The position numbers and the translations under genes are program-made. The notes under the pieces are model-generated. The model worked only from the letters and a program-made list of their open reading frames with translations, searched no databases and had not been told where the DNA came from. From QHXW01 sp035280425 (GTDB lineage: Bacteria > Acidobacteriota > Terriglobia > Bryobacterales > Bryobacteraceae), in contig DATEFW010000026.1 in the NCBI GenBank assembly GCA_035280425.1, forward strand, positions 1-64,000: a stretch of 64,000 nt of DNA, in the 5' to 3' direction. Position 1 is the first letter of the stretch, and each line of letters starts with the position of its first letter. Shown here piece by piece: positions 25,856 through 35,837 of the stretch.

Positions 25856-26809
25856 TCATTGGAGAATAGAGAAATCCCCTCCCCGTGCTGCTTCGGGCGA
25901 ATATCGCAGCCCCAGAAGGCGGAGCACGCTCTGATTCACCGCTATTTTCAACTTGCGCGGGCCTTCAACCGGGCGCACCGCCTGGCCGTTGAGGATCTGT
26001 AATGCGACCTCACCCGTTTGCCGACCGACGTCGCGGAAATCCGGGTACACGCCGATTGCGGCGCCGGCGCGCGCGAAGCTTTCCGAGAATCCGATGAGCG
26101 GCAGGCGCTGTTCGATCGAGGCCAGGATCAGAGGCTTGATGGTGGCGCTGTTGTAAAGGGCGCCGTCGGGAAGGCACCACACGAAATCCACTGCTCCTTT
26201 GAGCCGCAGCAACGCAGGCATTAATGCCTCCGGGCCCGGGCAGTCGATCACTTGGACCGTGAAGCCTGCCTGTTCGGCTCGCGCCGCGATCGCGGCAGCA
26301 GCCGGGCCTCCCAGGCTGGAATTGCGGATCAAGCCGAGCCGTGTTTTTCCGGGGAACAGCTGCTTGAGCCGCGCGAGCAGCACTTGCACCGGAACGTCGA
26401 GAGCGATGGTGGCCGCCGGGGTGAGCTGCTCCGGAAGGTTGGAAGGAACATGCCGCAGCACCATTGCAGAAATGACAGGAATTTTCGCGCCCTCGGCAGT
26501 GATCCGGTCGAGCGCGCCGGTTCCCAGTGCGATGATCAAGCGAGTACCCGGGCGGTCGACGCGGTCTGTGCTCCCCGCCTGGGCCAGGTCGACAATACGA
26601 ATTTCAACGGAATCGCCGAACGCGCCGCGAATGCCTTCTACAGCCTCACGATGTGCCTCAACACCCAGGCTGGCGACGATCGTTACGGCCGCAGCCCGCG
26701 GACGCGAGCTGTCATCGTCATCGCATCGCAGGGCGGGGCAGGCCGCAGCGAGCGCCGCCAGCGCGAGGATCGCGCCGCCAAAGCGCATGCCTACTCGCGC
26801 GTCCGCCAT
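25856..26809 (-). CDS. ABC-type substrate-binding protein without transporter genes
   Basis: A 317-residue exported protein of the ABC_sub_bind (TrpX-like) type I binding fold. It has a signal peptide, ALGTGALDRI and TRLGLIRNSSLGGP in the first lobe, and a GVYPDFRDVGRQTGEVALQIL stretch near the end, which is the hinge region typical of the family. No permease or ATPase gene is nearby. The start at 26809 overlaps the TonB receptor by 19 nt; an in-frame ATG at 26788, just after the receptor's stop, is an equally good candidate. Together with the following hybrid kinase it is probably a ligand-sensing partner, not a transport component; this is inferred from gene order. Confidence 0.86.
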   Translation of the reverse strand: MADARVGMRFGGAILALAALAAACPALRCDDDDSSRPRAAAVTIVASLGVEAHREAVEGIRGAFGDSVEIRIVDLAQAGSTDRVDRPGTRLIIALGTGALDRITAEGAKIPVISAMVLRHVPSNLPEQLTPAATIALDVPVQVLLARLKQLFPGKTRLGLIRNSSLGGPAAAAIAARAEQAGFTVQVIDCPGPEALMPALLRLKGAVDFVWCLPDGALYNSATIKPLILASIEQRLPLIGFSESFARAGAAIGVYPDFRDVGRQTGEVALQILNGQAVRPVEGPRKLKIAVNQSVLRLLGLRYSPEAARGGDFSILQ

Positions 26810-28797
26810 ATCAGCTTCACGAATAGGGCCCGGCCATCCTCTAATATGCGGTCCTCGGGCAAACCCACTCCGACCGGATCGTAATATGCGCGGTTGAACA
26901 GATTGCGCACGCCGAATTGCAGGTCAAAGTCGGGGTGAAGCCGGTTGGTGGTGAACGTCAGATCCGCCAGCCAGTAGGATGGCACCACGGCATCCGTCAT
27001 GGTGTAGCGGCTGCTGAGATATTGGACCGCCGCCGCCGCCTTCAGCTTGTTTTTAGCCAGCGGCAGCGCCGCCCGCAGTTTCCCGATGGTGCGAGGCGAA
27101 TTGCCAGGGGCGTCGTGGTCTTCATCAAAACCGGCCCGCTCGACTGCCAGGCTGGCTGTGGTTTCGAGTGGCCCCAGCGGTTTCGCGCTGAACTCCCCTT
27201 CCACGCCGCTGGCATGGCTGCGCGCTACGTTCTGGTATTGCGTCATGCCGGAATCGAGCGTCGTTGCCTGGATCAGATCGCCCAGCCGGTAATGGTAGGC
27301 GGTCACCAATCCGCTGATCGCGCTGGTGAAGCGATGCTCCGCGGAGACTTCATAGGTATCGGCTTTCTCGGGGCGCAGGAACCAGTTAGTGACCTGCGAA
27401 ATTCCGTCTGCGTAAAACTCCTCATAGGCGTTCGGATTGCGAAAAGCCCGGCCCACCAGGAACTTGTAGGAGGATTTCGCCGATGCCTGGTAAACCAGCG
27501 CCACCCGCGGCGAAACGAAATGCCGGTGGTTTTTGGAGTCATCGAAACGCACGCCGAAATAGGCGTTCCATTTGGGAGAAAGCTGCCATTGCTGCTGCGC
27601 GAAAAAGCCGTAAGAGATATCGGGATGATCGGCGCTCAGGTACATAACCGCATCCGGCGAAGCTTCGTAATAATGCTGAAGCGCCCGCAGGTCGGCATTG
27701 AGCTCGCTGCCCACGGTGAGCACGCCGACGTGCGGAACCGAAAAATCATAGGCCAACTGAGTGCCGACCCAATCGCCCGCGCCCAGATCCCGCCAGTCTT
27801 GCACCAGGCCGCCATCGGCATAGTCGTAGCGCGCCCGGTAGCGGTACCGGTCGTAATAAATGCGCCAGCGCACTTTGCGGTCCGATGAAAGATCGCGGGA
27901 GTAGGCTGCCTCGAAAAACCCGCGGGCATCCAAAATCCGGTTGGCGGGATCGTTGAAGACGGTTCTATACCACGCGGTGGGGACCTGCTTTTCGCGCGCC
28001 CCGAAATATCCGGTAAACGTCCAGTTGCGCCAGATCAGGTTGGCGAAGGTATGGTAGCCCCGCTCGCCATCGCCGCCTATCGCGCGCCCGTAATCGGTCG
28101 CCGGGCTGTCGAACTCCGGAAAATACAGGGACTGGCCGCCGTTATTGAAGACCGACGCCGAAAGCAGCAGATTGGCTCCGCGCCCGAGCGGAAGGCCCGC
28201 CGAAATCATGCCCTTGCGCTCGCCGAAACTGGCAATCTCGGTGGAGGCCCGCAGACGTTTGGCTTCCACAGGCGATTTGGTGACGATGTTGATCGTGGCG
28301 AAGATGCCGTTGCTGCCGTAGAGCGCCGAGGACGGGCCGCGCACGATCTCGATGCGTTTGACCAGGTCCATATCGAGATCGAAATCCTGCCCGAAAAAGT
28401 TGTTGGAACTATAGATGTTCTCGGTGAGGTAATGGCCGTTGAGCATCGCCAGGAAGCGGGTGTTGTAATCGCCCGGAATCGAAAAACCGCGCAGGCCTGC
28501 GTAGTGATAGGAGCGGTCGTAGGTGACGTAAAATCCGCGGACGGCGGCCAACGCTTCACCGAGCGTGCGGAATCCATACTTCCGGATATCCTCGGCCGTA
28601 ATAATCGTAATGCTGGCAGGCGCCTCCTGAAGCGTTTGGTTGTGAAGGGTGGCAGCCTCGACCACCGGCATATCCTCAAAAAGCACCGATTCAGGCGACG
28701 TTCCCTGAGGCGGCTCGGAAGTCTGCGCGAAAGCGGGCGCCAGCGGCGCTGTTGCCATTACGGCCAGGGCGATTGACACCAGTCTTCGGCGTAGCAT
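26791..28797 (-). CDS. TonB-dependent outer-membrane receptor
   Basis: A 668-residue receptor. A signal peptide ends near APAFA, then the plug domain begins (VVEAATLHNQTLQEAPASIT, and the VKRIEIVRGPSSALYGSNG motif at about residues 150-170), followed by a 22-strand-type barrel with a regular aromatic pattern. The late NLFNRAYYDPVG segment is typical; the last residue is Glu, not the usual aromatic residue. The ligand is unknown: no siderophore or cobalamin genes are close. It is first in an operon with the binding protein and the hybrid kinase, a layout that fits signal or substrate sensing. Confidence 0.93.
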   Translation of the reverse strand: MLRRRLVSIALAVMATAPLAPAFAQTSEPPQGTSPESVLFEDMPVVEAATLHNQTLQEAPASITIITAEDIRKYGFRTLGEALAAVRGFYVTYDRSYHYAGLRGFSIPGDYNTRFLAMLNGHYLTENIYSSNNFFGQDFDLDMDLVKRIEIVRGPSSALYGSNGIFATINIVTKSPVEAKRLRASTEIASFGERKGMISAGLPLGRGANLLLSASVFNNGGQSLYFPEFDSPATDYGRAIGGDGERGYHTFANLIWRNWTFTGYFGAREKQVPTAWYRTVFNDPANRILDARGFFEAAYSRDLSSDRKVRWRIYYDRYRYRARYDYADGGLVQDWRDLGAGDWVGTQLAYDFSVPHVGVLTVGSELNADLRALQHYYEASPDAVMYLSADHPDISYGFFAQQQWQLSPKWNAYFGVRFDDSKNHRHFVSPRVALVYQASAKSSYKFLVGRAFRNPNAYEEFYADGISQVTNWFLRPEKADTYEVSAEHRFTSAISGLVTAYHYRLGDLIQATTLDSGMTQYQNVARSHASGVEGEFSAKPLGPLETTASLAVERAGFDEDHDAPGNSPRTIGKLRAALPLAKNKLKAAAAVQYLSSRYTMTDAVVPSYWLADLTFTTNRLHPDFDLQFGVRNLFNRAYYDPVGVGLPEDRILEDGRALFVKLIWRTRE

Positions 28798-28904
28798 AGA
28801 GTTCTGCCGTTGGATGAATCGGCAGTTTCCGGATGGGTCTGTAGAGCATCCAGTGCTCAGGTGGTGGAGCGCGGCAAGCGGGTCATCGGTTAAAACAGAG
28901 ATAT

Positions 28905-29450
28905 ATGGCCAGTTCGGAACAAGCGGTGCTGGGCGGCGGGTGTTTCTGGTGCCTGGAAGCGGTTTACGAGCAAATGGAAGGCGTCATCTCGGTCGAGTCC
29001 GGTTACATGGGCGGCCACGAGCCGGAGCCGACCTACCAGGACGTTTGCGCGGGCGATACGGGGCACATCGAAGTGGTGCGCATCACATTCGATCCCGGCG
29101 TCACTTCCTACCGCGACATTCTCGAAGTTTTCTTCGCCATTCACGACCCCACGACGCGCGACCGGCAGGGCAACGATACGGGCGTGCAGTACCGGTCGAT
29201 TATCTTTTATTTATCGGAGGAGCAGCGCGCGGCGGCCGAACAGACGATCGCGGAGCTCAGCCGCGCCCGGATCTGGAAAGATCCGATCGTGACCGAGCTG
29301 CGGCCGGTTGCGGCCTTCTACCGCGCCGAGGATTATCACCAGCATTATTTTCAAAACAATCCGCGGCAGCCGTATTGCTCGTTTGTGGTGGCGCCGAAGC
29401 TCAAGAAATTCCGCGACAAATTTACCGCCAAAGTGAAGAAGCCGGCTTGA
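28905..29450 (+). CDS. msrA: Peptide methionine-S-sulfoxide reductase
   Basis: MsrA reduces methionine S-sulfoxide in proteins, repairing oxidative damage. The catalytic GCFWC motif is at residues 12-16 (Cys13 nucleophile), followed by SGYMGG, GHIEVV, GVQYRS and AEDYHQHY, all hallmark segments. Length 181 residues is usual. No MsrB is fused or adjacent. No signal peptide, so cytoplasmic. The gene converges on the BNR gene with 16 nt between the stops; a short GCCGGC hairpin spans the stop codon. Confidence 0.96.
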   Translation: MASSEQAVLGGGCFWCLEAVYEQMEGVISVESGYMGGHEPEPTYQDVCAGDTGHIEVVRITFDPGVTSYRDILEVFFAIHDPTTRDRQGNDTGVQYRSIIFYLSEEQRAAAEQTIAELSRARIWKDPIVTELRPVAAFYRAEDYHQHYFQNNPRQPYCSFVVAPKLKKFRDKFTAKVKKPA

Positions 29451-29466
29451 GCCGGCCGGTTGGCGC

Positions 29467-32400
29467 TCACTCGGCCTTTACCGGCTTGGGCACTACGGCC
29501 GGGACGTTCTGGTCGCGCACGAGTTTGTTGAATGCCGCGAGATCGTCTTTGAGAAGCCGGTCGAGTCTGGCGAGCTGCGCATTGGCCTGGCTGGCGAGGT
29601 CTTCGTAAACCATTTCGGATTGCGCGGTGGGCCCGACATCGCTGGATGCGACCACGCCGCCGAGCGCGGCCAGCTTATTGTTGAGCTTGATCGGAAAATT
29701 CAGCGGGTCTTCGCTTGCCTGATTTTTCGTTTGATAGAGTTCCTGCTCGACCGCGGTGAGTTTTTTCGAAAATTCCCTGGCTGCCGCGGCGACCGATTTA
29801 TTCTCGCCGGTTTCGTATTTTTCGAGCTGGCTACGGACATCGCGAATACGGATGACGCCTTCGTCGGTTTGCGAAAGCTTGTCGCGGACCTGGAGAGCGA
29901 GCACGAGTTGCTTGGCGAAATCCGCGGGCGTGGCCGGCGAGCGCGGGTCTTTTTTCACCGTAAAGGATTGGGTTTCGGATTTTCCATCGACGGTTAAGCG
30001 GACCTGGTATTTTCCGGGCACGATCTGCGGCCCGCGCACGCTGCCGGCCCACAGGATCATGCAGGGGAAGCGGGCGGCGTCGGGATAGCGCATATCCCAG
30101 ACGAAGTGGTTCATGCCGGCTTCCGACGGAGCGCGCTCGGCAGCCCCGCGGCGTGCAGGCGGACCTTCTTCGTCATCTTCTTCCGGCTCGGCGCCGGGGC
30201 AGGGCGGCTCTTTTGGTTTCTCTTTACTCGAGAACTTCTTGATCAGCTTGCCGGAGGCGTCCAAAAACTCGAGCGCGATGTCGCTTTTCGGTTTCTCTTT
30301 GAGCCAGTAGTGGACCACGACGCCGTTCGGCGGGTTCTGCCCGGCGCCGCCGCCGGCAAAGCCGAAGCCCCCGCGGATCCGGTAGGCGGCTTTGGGCTGA
30401 AACAGGCGCGCTTCGGGACGCGCATCGCCCGAGGGAAACTCATGCGGATCGAGCTGGCGGACGAGCGGCATGTCGTCGAGAACGTAGAACGCGCGGCCCT
30501 GAGTCGCCACGACCAGATCGTCTTCGCGCTTTTGAAACGCGACGTCGGTGATGGGGACGGCGGGAAGATTGAGCTGGAACGGCCGCCAGTTCTCGCCGTC
30601 GTCATAGGAAATATAAAGATGCGTTTCGGCGCCCGCGATGAGCAGGCCGCGGCGGTTGGGATCTTCGCGGACGACGCGGGTGAAATCGTCGTTCGCGATG
30701 CCGTTGACGATTTTCTTCCAGGTTTTGCCGTAATCGGAGGTTTTGTAAAGGAACGGACGGAAGTCGTCGGATTTGTACATAGTCGCCGCGAAGTAGGCGG
30801 CGCCCTTCTGGTGGGGAGACGCCGCAACGGAGTTGATCTGGATCCACTCGGGCAGATCTTTGGGCGTGACGTGCGACCAGTTTTTTCCGCCATCGCGGGT
30901 GACGTAGACCAGGCCGTCGTCGGAGCCGGTCCAGACGACGCCCTTCTCGACCGGTGATTCGTCGATGGTGAAGATGGTGTCGTAATACTCGGCGCCGCTA
31001 TTGTCTTTGGTGATGGGGCCGCCGGCGGGACCTTGCTTGGATTTATCGTTGCGGGTGAGATCGGGGCTGATGGGCGTCCAGCTCTGGCCCTCGTTGTGCG
31101 TGGCAACGAGCACGTTGCCGCCGGCGTAGAGCAGGGTGGGATCGTGCGGCGAAAATATCAGCGGGAAATTCCACTGGAAGCGGTACTTCATGGCTTCGAC
31201 GCCGTAGCCCATGGGATTGTCGGGCCAGACGGTGACGTTGCGCGAGGAACCAGTGCGGTGATCGTAGCGCGAAAGGTAGCCGTCGTAGGAGCCGGCGTAG
31301 ACGATGTTGGAATCGCGGGGGTCGGGCGCGATCCAGCCGCTTTCGCCGCCGCCCACGTCATGCCATTCGCGCTCGGTGATGGAACCCTCGTTGCCGCGGC
31401 TCGCGATTTCGACGGTGGAATTATCCTGCTGCGCGCCGTAGATGTGGTAAGGGAAATCGTTGTCGAGCGCCACGCGGTAGAACTGAGCGGTCGGCTGATT
31501 GTTGATGGTGCTCCAGCTTTTGCCGCCGTTCGAAGAAATATTGGCGCCGCCGTCATTCGTTTCGATCATGCGCTCGGAATCGTTGGGCGCGATCCACAGA
31601 TCGTGATTATCGCCGTGCGGCGTGGGGATGGCGTCGAATTTATGGCCGCCGTCGCTCGAGCGGAAGAAGCCGACGTTGAGCACGTAGACGGTGTCAAGTT
31701 TCAGCGGGTCGGCATAAATGTGCGCGTAGTACCACGCCCGCTGGGTCAGCTTGTGCTCCTCGTAGACGCGCGTCCAGTTTTTGCCGCCGTTATCGGAGCG
31801 GAAGACGCCGCCGTCCGCAGCTTCGACGAGCGCCCAGACACGCTCCGGATTCACCGGCGATACCGCGATCCCGATGCGCCCGATGATGCCTTTCGGCAGG
31901 CCGGGATTGCGCGTGATTTCGGTCCAGGTTTCGCCGCCGTCGGTGGATTTATAGAGGCCGCTATCGGGGCCCCCGCTTTCGAAAGTCCACGGCTTGCGCA
32001 CGATCTCCCAGATGGACGCATAAAGAACGTCGGGATTGGAAGGATCGAGAATCAGATCGATGGCGCCGGCCTTATTGCTCTTGAAGAGCACTTTTTTCCA
32101 GTTCTTGCCGCCGTCGGCCGAGCGAAAAACGCCGCGCTCGTCGTTCGGTCCGGACATGTGGCCCAGCGCGGCGACATACACGATATCGGGATTTTTGGGA
32201 TGCACGCGGATGCGGCCGATCTGCTGGGTGTCGCGCAGACCTATGTTCTTCCAGGTCCGGCCGGCGTCTGTGGATTTATAAACGCCATCGCCGTGTGAGG
32301 CATTGCTGCGCACGCAGCCCTCGCCCATCCCGATGTAAAGCACGTTGGGATCGGACGGCGCGACGGCGATCGCGCCCACAGAACCGGTTTTGACCTGGCT

Positions 32401-32640
32401 GTCTGTAACCGGCGCCCAGTGGATGCCGCTGTCGGTGGTTTTGAACACTCCGCCGCCGGTTCCGCCGAAGTAGTAGACCGAGGGCTGCGATTCGACGCCG
32501 GCGACCGCGACCACGCGCCCTCCGCGGAACGGGCCGATCTGGCGGAATTTGAGCTCCTTGTAAGGGTCGGGAGCGTCCGCAGGCTTTGTGGCGGCGAGCG
32601 CCATTATCGGCACGTAAAGAATGAGGATCGAGCGCTTCAT
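29467..32640 (-). CDS. BNR-repeat / sortilin (VPS10)-type beta-propeller secreted protein
   Basis: A 1057-residue exported protein with an N-terminal signal peptide. The first ~720 residues contain many BNR or Asp-box repeats (for example STDAGRTWKN, SADGGKNWKK, STDGGETWTE, SDNGGKNWTR, TSDYGKTWKK), enough for two propellers. After about residue 730 come a beta-sandwich-like segment, an acidic linker (EPEEDDEEGPPARR) and a helical, possibly coiled C-terminus. Such proteins are often annotated as glycosyl hydrolase or sialidase-like, but no catalytic sialidase residues are evident, so a binding or scaffolding role at the cell surface is more likely. Monocistronic. Confidence 0.9.
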   Translation of the reverse strand: MKRSILILYVPIMALAATKPADAPDPYKELKFRQIGPFRGGRVVAVAGVESQPSVYYFGGTGGGVFKTTDSGIHWAPVTDSQVKTGSVGAIAVAPSDPNVLYIGMGEGCVRSNASHGDGVYKSTDAGRTWKNIGLRDTQQIGRIRVHPKNPDIVYVAALGHMSGPNDERGVFRSADGGKNWKKVLFKSNKAGAIDLILDPSNPDVLYASIWEIVRKPWTFESGGPDSGLYKSTDGGETWTEITRNPGLPKGIIGRIGIAVSPVNPERVWALVEAADGGVFRSDNGGKNWTRVYEEHKLTQRAWYYAHIYADPLKLDTVYVLNVGFFRSSDGGHKFDAIPTPHGDNHDLWIAPNDSERMIETNDGGANISSNGGKSWSTINNQPTAQFYRVALDNDFPYHIYGAQQDNSTVEIASRGNEGSITEREWHDVGGGESGWIAPDPRDSNIVYAGSYDGYLSRYDHRTGSSRNVTVWPDNPMGYGVEAMKYRFQWNFPLIFSPHDPTLLYAGGNVLVATHNEGQSWTPISPDLTRNDKSKQGPAGGPITKDNSGAEYYDTIFTIDESPVEKGVVWTGSDDGLVYVTRDGGKNWSHVTPKDLPEWIQINSVAASPHQKGAAYFAATMYKSDDFRPFLYKTSDYGKTWKKIVNGIANDDFTRVVREDPNRRGLLIAGAETHLYISYDDGENWRPFQLNLPAVPITDVAFQKREDDLVVATQGRAFYVLDDMPLVRQLDPHEFPSGDARPEARLFQPKAAYRIRGGFGFAGGGAGQNPPNGVVVHYWLKEKPKSDIALEFLDASGKLIKKFSSKEKPKEPPCPGAEPEEDDEEGPPARRGAAERAPSEAGMNHFVWDMRYPDAARFPCMILWAGSVRGPQIVPGKYQVRLTVDGKSETQSFTVKKDPRSPATPADFAKQLVLALQVRDKLSQTDEGVIRIRDVRSQLEKYETGENKSVAAAAREFSKKLTAVEQELYQTKNQASEDPLNFPIKLNNKLAALGGVVASSDVGPTAQSEMVYEDLASQANAQLARLDRLLKDDLAAFNKLVRDQNVPAVVPKPVKAE

Positions 32641-32910
32641 CAGTAAGGAATGTTAACAAAGTGAGCGGCAATAGTTAGCCAACGGAGTAAATGGCGGCAG
32701 CGGCCGCAGGCATATATCGCGGTACGAGATTTTAACCGGCTTTGCATCGTTAAATTGGTGCAGAATCCGGGATTTATCATTGAATTCCAGTCCCGTTTCC
32801 GTTTAGCATTGATGGCATATCCGGTGGGAATTTGTTGATGCTAAATTCGCCATTTCGCGCCTTTTTTGCGGGGAGTCGGCCCCACAGGACGGGAGCGCCA
32901 CGAGGGGGCT

Positions 32911-34491
32911 ATGGATCTAACCGAAGGCGGCCTGGGAGTCGTCAAACGCAAGAATGTCTCAAGCATTTTGCAGAACCACGAAAAGACCGTAGTCGCGCTG
33001 TTGGAGTCTGCTGCGCAAGCGCTTCTCGGCGCCGATCGGGAAGGCCGCATCGTTCTGGCCAACGCCCGCGCCGAGGAAATGTTCGGCTATACGATAGACG
33101 AACTGCGAGGCGCCGCGATCGAGGTCCTTCTACCTGATTCGCTCCGCAAGGCGCACAGCGATCACCGCGCCGAATATTTTGCCCACCCGCGCGTCCGGCC
33201 GATGGGAATCGGAATGGACCTGCTGGCGCGGCGCAAAGACGGCAGCGAATTTCCGGTCGAAATCAGCTTGAGCTATGTGCAGACCGACGAAGGGCTGTTC
33301 GCGATTGCTTTCGTCAGCGACATCAGCCACCGCAAACAGCTGGAAGACCAGCTGATCCAGGCGCGTAAAATGGAGGCCATCGGCAGGCTGGCGGGCGGAG
33401 TGGCGCATGATTTCAATAACATGCTGACCATCGTTTCGGGCTACAGCCGCATGATAGCCGACCGCCTGCCGGCCGGAGACCCGCTCCGCGCCTATAGCGA
33501 AGAAGTTCTCAAAGCTGCCGACCGGGCCTCCGCGCTCACCAGTCAATTGCTGGCGTTCAGCCGGCGGCAGATCACAAAACCGCGCGTGATCGATACCAAT
33601 GTGCTGCTCTCGAACATCGAGAAGATGCTTCACCGGCTCATTGGAGAGGACATCGAGCTGAAATTCAGCCTGGAGCCCGCGGTCGCGCATATTAAAGTCG
33701 ATCCGGGCCAGCTGGAACAGGTGATTTTCAACCTGGCAGCGAATTCGCGGGACGCGCTGCCCCGCGGCGGTCGGATTACCATCGAGACCAAGGGCGTGCG
33801 GCTGGACAGCGCCTATGCGCAAACGCATCTGGACGTGAAGCCCGGAAATTACGTCATGATCGCCGTAACCGACAACGGCGAAGGAATGGATGAGGTGACC
33901 AGGCGCCGCATTTTCGAGCCGTTTTTCACCACCAAGGCGCAAGGCAAAGGAACCGGCCTGGGACTTGCGACAGCGTTCGGCATCGTCAAGCAGGCAGGCG
34001 GCGATATCTGGGTTTACAGTGAGCCGGGAAAGGGCACGACGTTCAAGTTGTATTTTCCGGCAGCTTCCGATTCGCCTGTCGAACAGCCGGTTCCGGCCCC
34101 GGCCCGCACTGCATACCGCGGGAACGAGACCATTCTGGTTGTGGAGGACGATGATTCGGTCCGCGACCTGATGATCACGATGCTGCAGGGCCTGGGCTAC
34201 CACGTGCTGTCCGCCGGCTCGGTGGACGAAGCCATTGCGGTCCGCGGCGATCACCCGGGGAAGATTGCTCTGCTGGTGACCGATGTGGTCATGCCTGAAA
34301 AAGGCGGCAAGCAGCTGGCCGACGCTCTATCGCTCGCCACGCCCGATCTGAAAATTCTTTATCTATCCGGCTATACCGAAGGCACGGTGATGCGGCACGG
34401 CGTGCTCGATCCGGGGGTCGATTTCCTCGCCAAACCGTTCAACCAGGAGGATCTGGGGAAAAAGGTCCGCGAGGTTCTGGATAAGCGCTGA
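32911..34491 (+). CDS. PAS-domain hybrid histidine kinase with C-terminal receiver
   Basis: A soluble 526-residue kinase. A PAS domain spans about 25-140 (RIVLANARAEEMFGYTIDEL), followed by a HisKA of the GGVAHDFNNML type with the phospho-His at 166. The HATPase shows NSRDALPRGG, DNGEGM and GKGTGLGLATAFG. The C-terminal receiver has its acceptor Asp at about 458 (LLVTDVVMP). No membrane helix, so the PAS domain probably senses an intracellular signal. The ATG at 32911 has GAGGGGG just upstream; a frame from 32866 adds 15 unlikely residues. The receiver resembles the stand-alone response regulator at 42965. Confidence 0.93.
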   Translation: MDLTEGGLGVVKRKNVSSILQNHEKTVVALLESAAQALLGADREGRIVLANARAEEMFGYTIDELRGAAIEVLLPDSLRKAHSDHRAEYFAHPRVRPMGIGMDLLARRKDGSEFPVEISLSYVQTDEGLFAIAFVSDISHRKQLEDQLIQARKMEAIGRLAGGVAHDFNNMLTIVSGYSRMIADRLPAGDPLRAYSEEVLKAADRASALTSQLLAFSRRQITKPRVIDTNVLLSNIEKMLHRLIGEDIELKFSLEPAVAHIKVDPGQLEQVIFNLAANSRDALPRGGRITIETKGVRLDSAYAQTHLDVKPGNYVMIAVTDNGEGMDEVTRRRIFEPFFTTKAQGKGTGLGLATAFGIVKQAGGDIWVYSEPGKGTTFKLYFPAASDSPVEQPVPAPARTAYRGNETILVVEDDDSVRDLMITMLQGLGYHVLSAGSVDEAIAVRGDHPGKIALLVTDVVMPEKGGKQLADALSLATPDLKILYLSGYTEGTVMRHGVLDPGVDFLAKPFNQEDLGKKVREVLDKR

Positions 34492-34535
34492 GCTTTCCGC
34501 AAGCTCGAAACCCGCCGCGTGTAGAATAACGGAAA

Positions 34536-35837
34536 ATGCCTGAAGCGGACGTTCTAGAGCGCATGCGCGGGGACTGGAACGACCGCGCCCGCGAGGATGC
34601 CCGCTATTACGTGGCATTCGGCCGCCGCGGCCAGCAGGAAGAGGAGTTTTTCGCTTCGGCCGCGGACGTCATGCGCGATCTCGAGCGCGAGCTCACGCGC
34701 CTGGACCGCCACGTCGCGCCGGAATCGCGCCGGGCTCTCGAAGTCGGCTGCGGGCCGGGGCGGCTGATGCGGCCCATGAGCGCGCATTTCGGCGAAATTC
34801 ACGGCGTGGATGTCTCCGACGAAATGATCCGGCTGGCCGAAGAGCGGTTCCACGGCGCGTCGCGCATGCATCTGCATGTGACGAACGGCGCGGATCTGGC
34901 GCCGCTCACGAGCGACTACTTCGATTTCGTTTACTCCTACGCCGTGTTCCAGCACATTCCGAGCCGCGAAGTCGTGCTGGCGTATTTCGCCGAGATCCGC
35001 CGCGTGTTGAAAAACGGCGGCATCGCGCGTTTGCAGTTGAGCGGGCTGCCCGCCGGGATGAAAGCGCCGGATACCTGGGAGGGGGTGCGATTGTCGCGGG
35101 AAGAAGTCGGGGAGTTTGCGCGGGCACACGATCTGCAGCTTCTGGCGCTCGAAGGCGCGGGCACGCAATACATGTGGACCACGTGGCGGAAGCAGCCGGC
35201 GGGGTGGCGCGCGAGTCTCAAGAATCCGGGTTCGCCGGCCGAGATCCAGCGCAGCGGGGACGCGCACACGGGCGAGCCGGCGGTGCCGCAATCCGGGCGC
35301 TTTGCCTACGTTTCATTCCGGATGGAAAAACTCCCCGAGGATTGCGATCTGAACGATCTGCGCATTACCTTCGACAGCGTGCCGGGTGTGGGTTGTTATA
35401 TCGGGCCGCCCGAGTGGGGCGGTGTCAATCAATTGAACGTGCTGCTGCCCGCCGGGATACGCACGGGGCTGGTTCCCGTCGAACTGCTTTGGCTGGGAAA
35501 GCCCTTGTGCCAAACCGCGTGGCTTCGCGTGATTCCGCCCGGACCCGCGGTGCCGCGGGTTTGCTCAGTGAGCGACGGAACCAACCTGATGGCCGCAACC
35601 CGCATTGAAAGCGGAATAGTCAAGCTGGTTCTGGAAGATGTGGAGAATCCCGCTTCGATCGACGCGATGCTGGATGGCCAGCCGCTGCGCGGCATTGAGT
35701 GGTTTGTTACCGACGAGCTGACCGGGCGATGCGAAATCAACTTGCGGCTGCCCGAAGAACTTCGAAAGGGTGCGCACGAGGTTCAATTGCGCCAAGGCTC
35801 GCGGCGATTCCCGGCGGTCGCGATCGAGGTGGCCTGA
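34536..35837 (+). CDS. SAM-dependent methyltransferase with C-terminal beta-domain
   Basis: A 433-residue protein. Residues 1-220 are a class I methyltransferase with LEVGCGPGRL as motif I, GVDVSDEMI, and YAVFQHIPS in the motif IV region. Residues about 230-433 have no recognised family; the sequence (PGVGCYIGPPEWGGVNQLNVL, and paired beta-rich segments) suggests two Ig-like or related beta-domains. The methyltransferase half is a paralogue of the gene at 14959. The beta-helix gene starts directly after its stop codon (TGA then TTG), so the two are coupled. Substrate unknown; a surface-glycan or natural-product role cannot be told apart. Confidence 0.88.
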   Translation: MPEADVLERMRGDWNDRAREDARYYVAFGRRGQQEEEFFASAADVMRDLERELTRLDRHVAPESRRALEVGCGPGRLMRPMSAHFGEIHGVDVSDEMIRLAEERFHGASRMHLHVTNGADLAPLTSDYFDFVYSYAVFQHIPSREVVLAYFAEIRRVLKNGGIARLQLSGLPAGMKAPDTWEGVRLSREEVGEFARAHDLQLLALEGAGTQYMWTTWRKQPAGWRASLKNPGSPAEIQRSGDAHTGEPAVPQSGRFAYVSFRMEKLPEDCDLNDLRITFDSVPGVGCYIGPPEWGGVNQLNVLLPAGIRTGLVPVELLWLGKPLCQTAWLRVIPPGPAVPRVCSVSDGTNLMAATRIESGIVKLVLEDVENPASIDAMLDGQPLRGIEWFVTDELTGRCEINLRLPEELRKGAHEVQLRQGSRRFPAVAIEVA

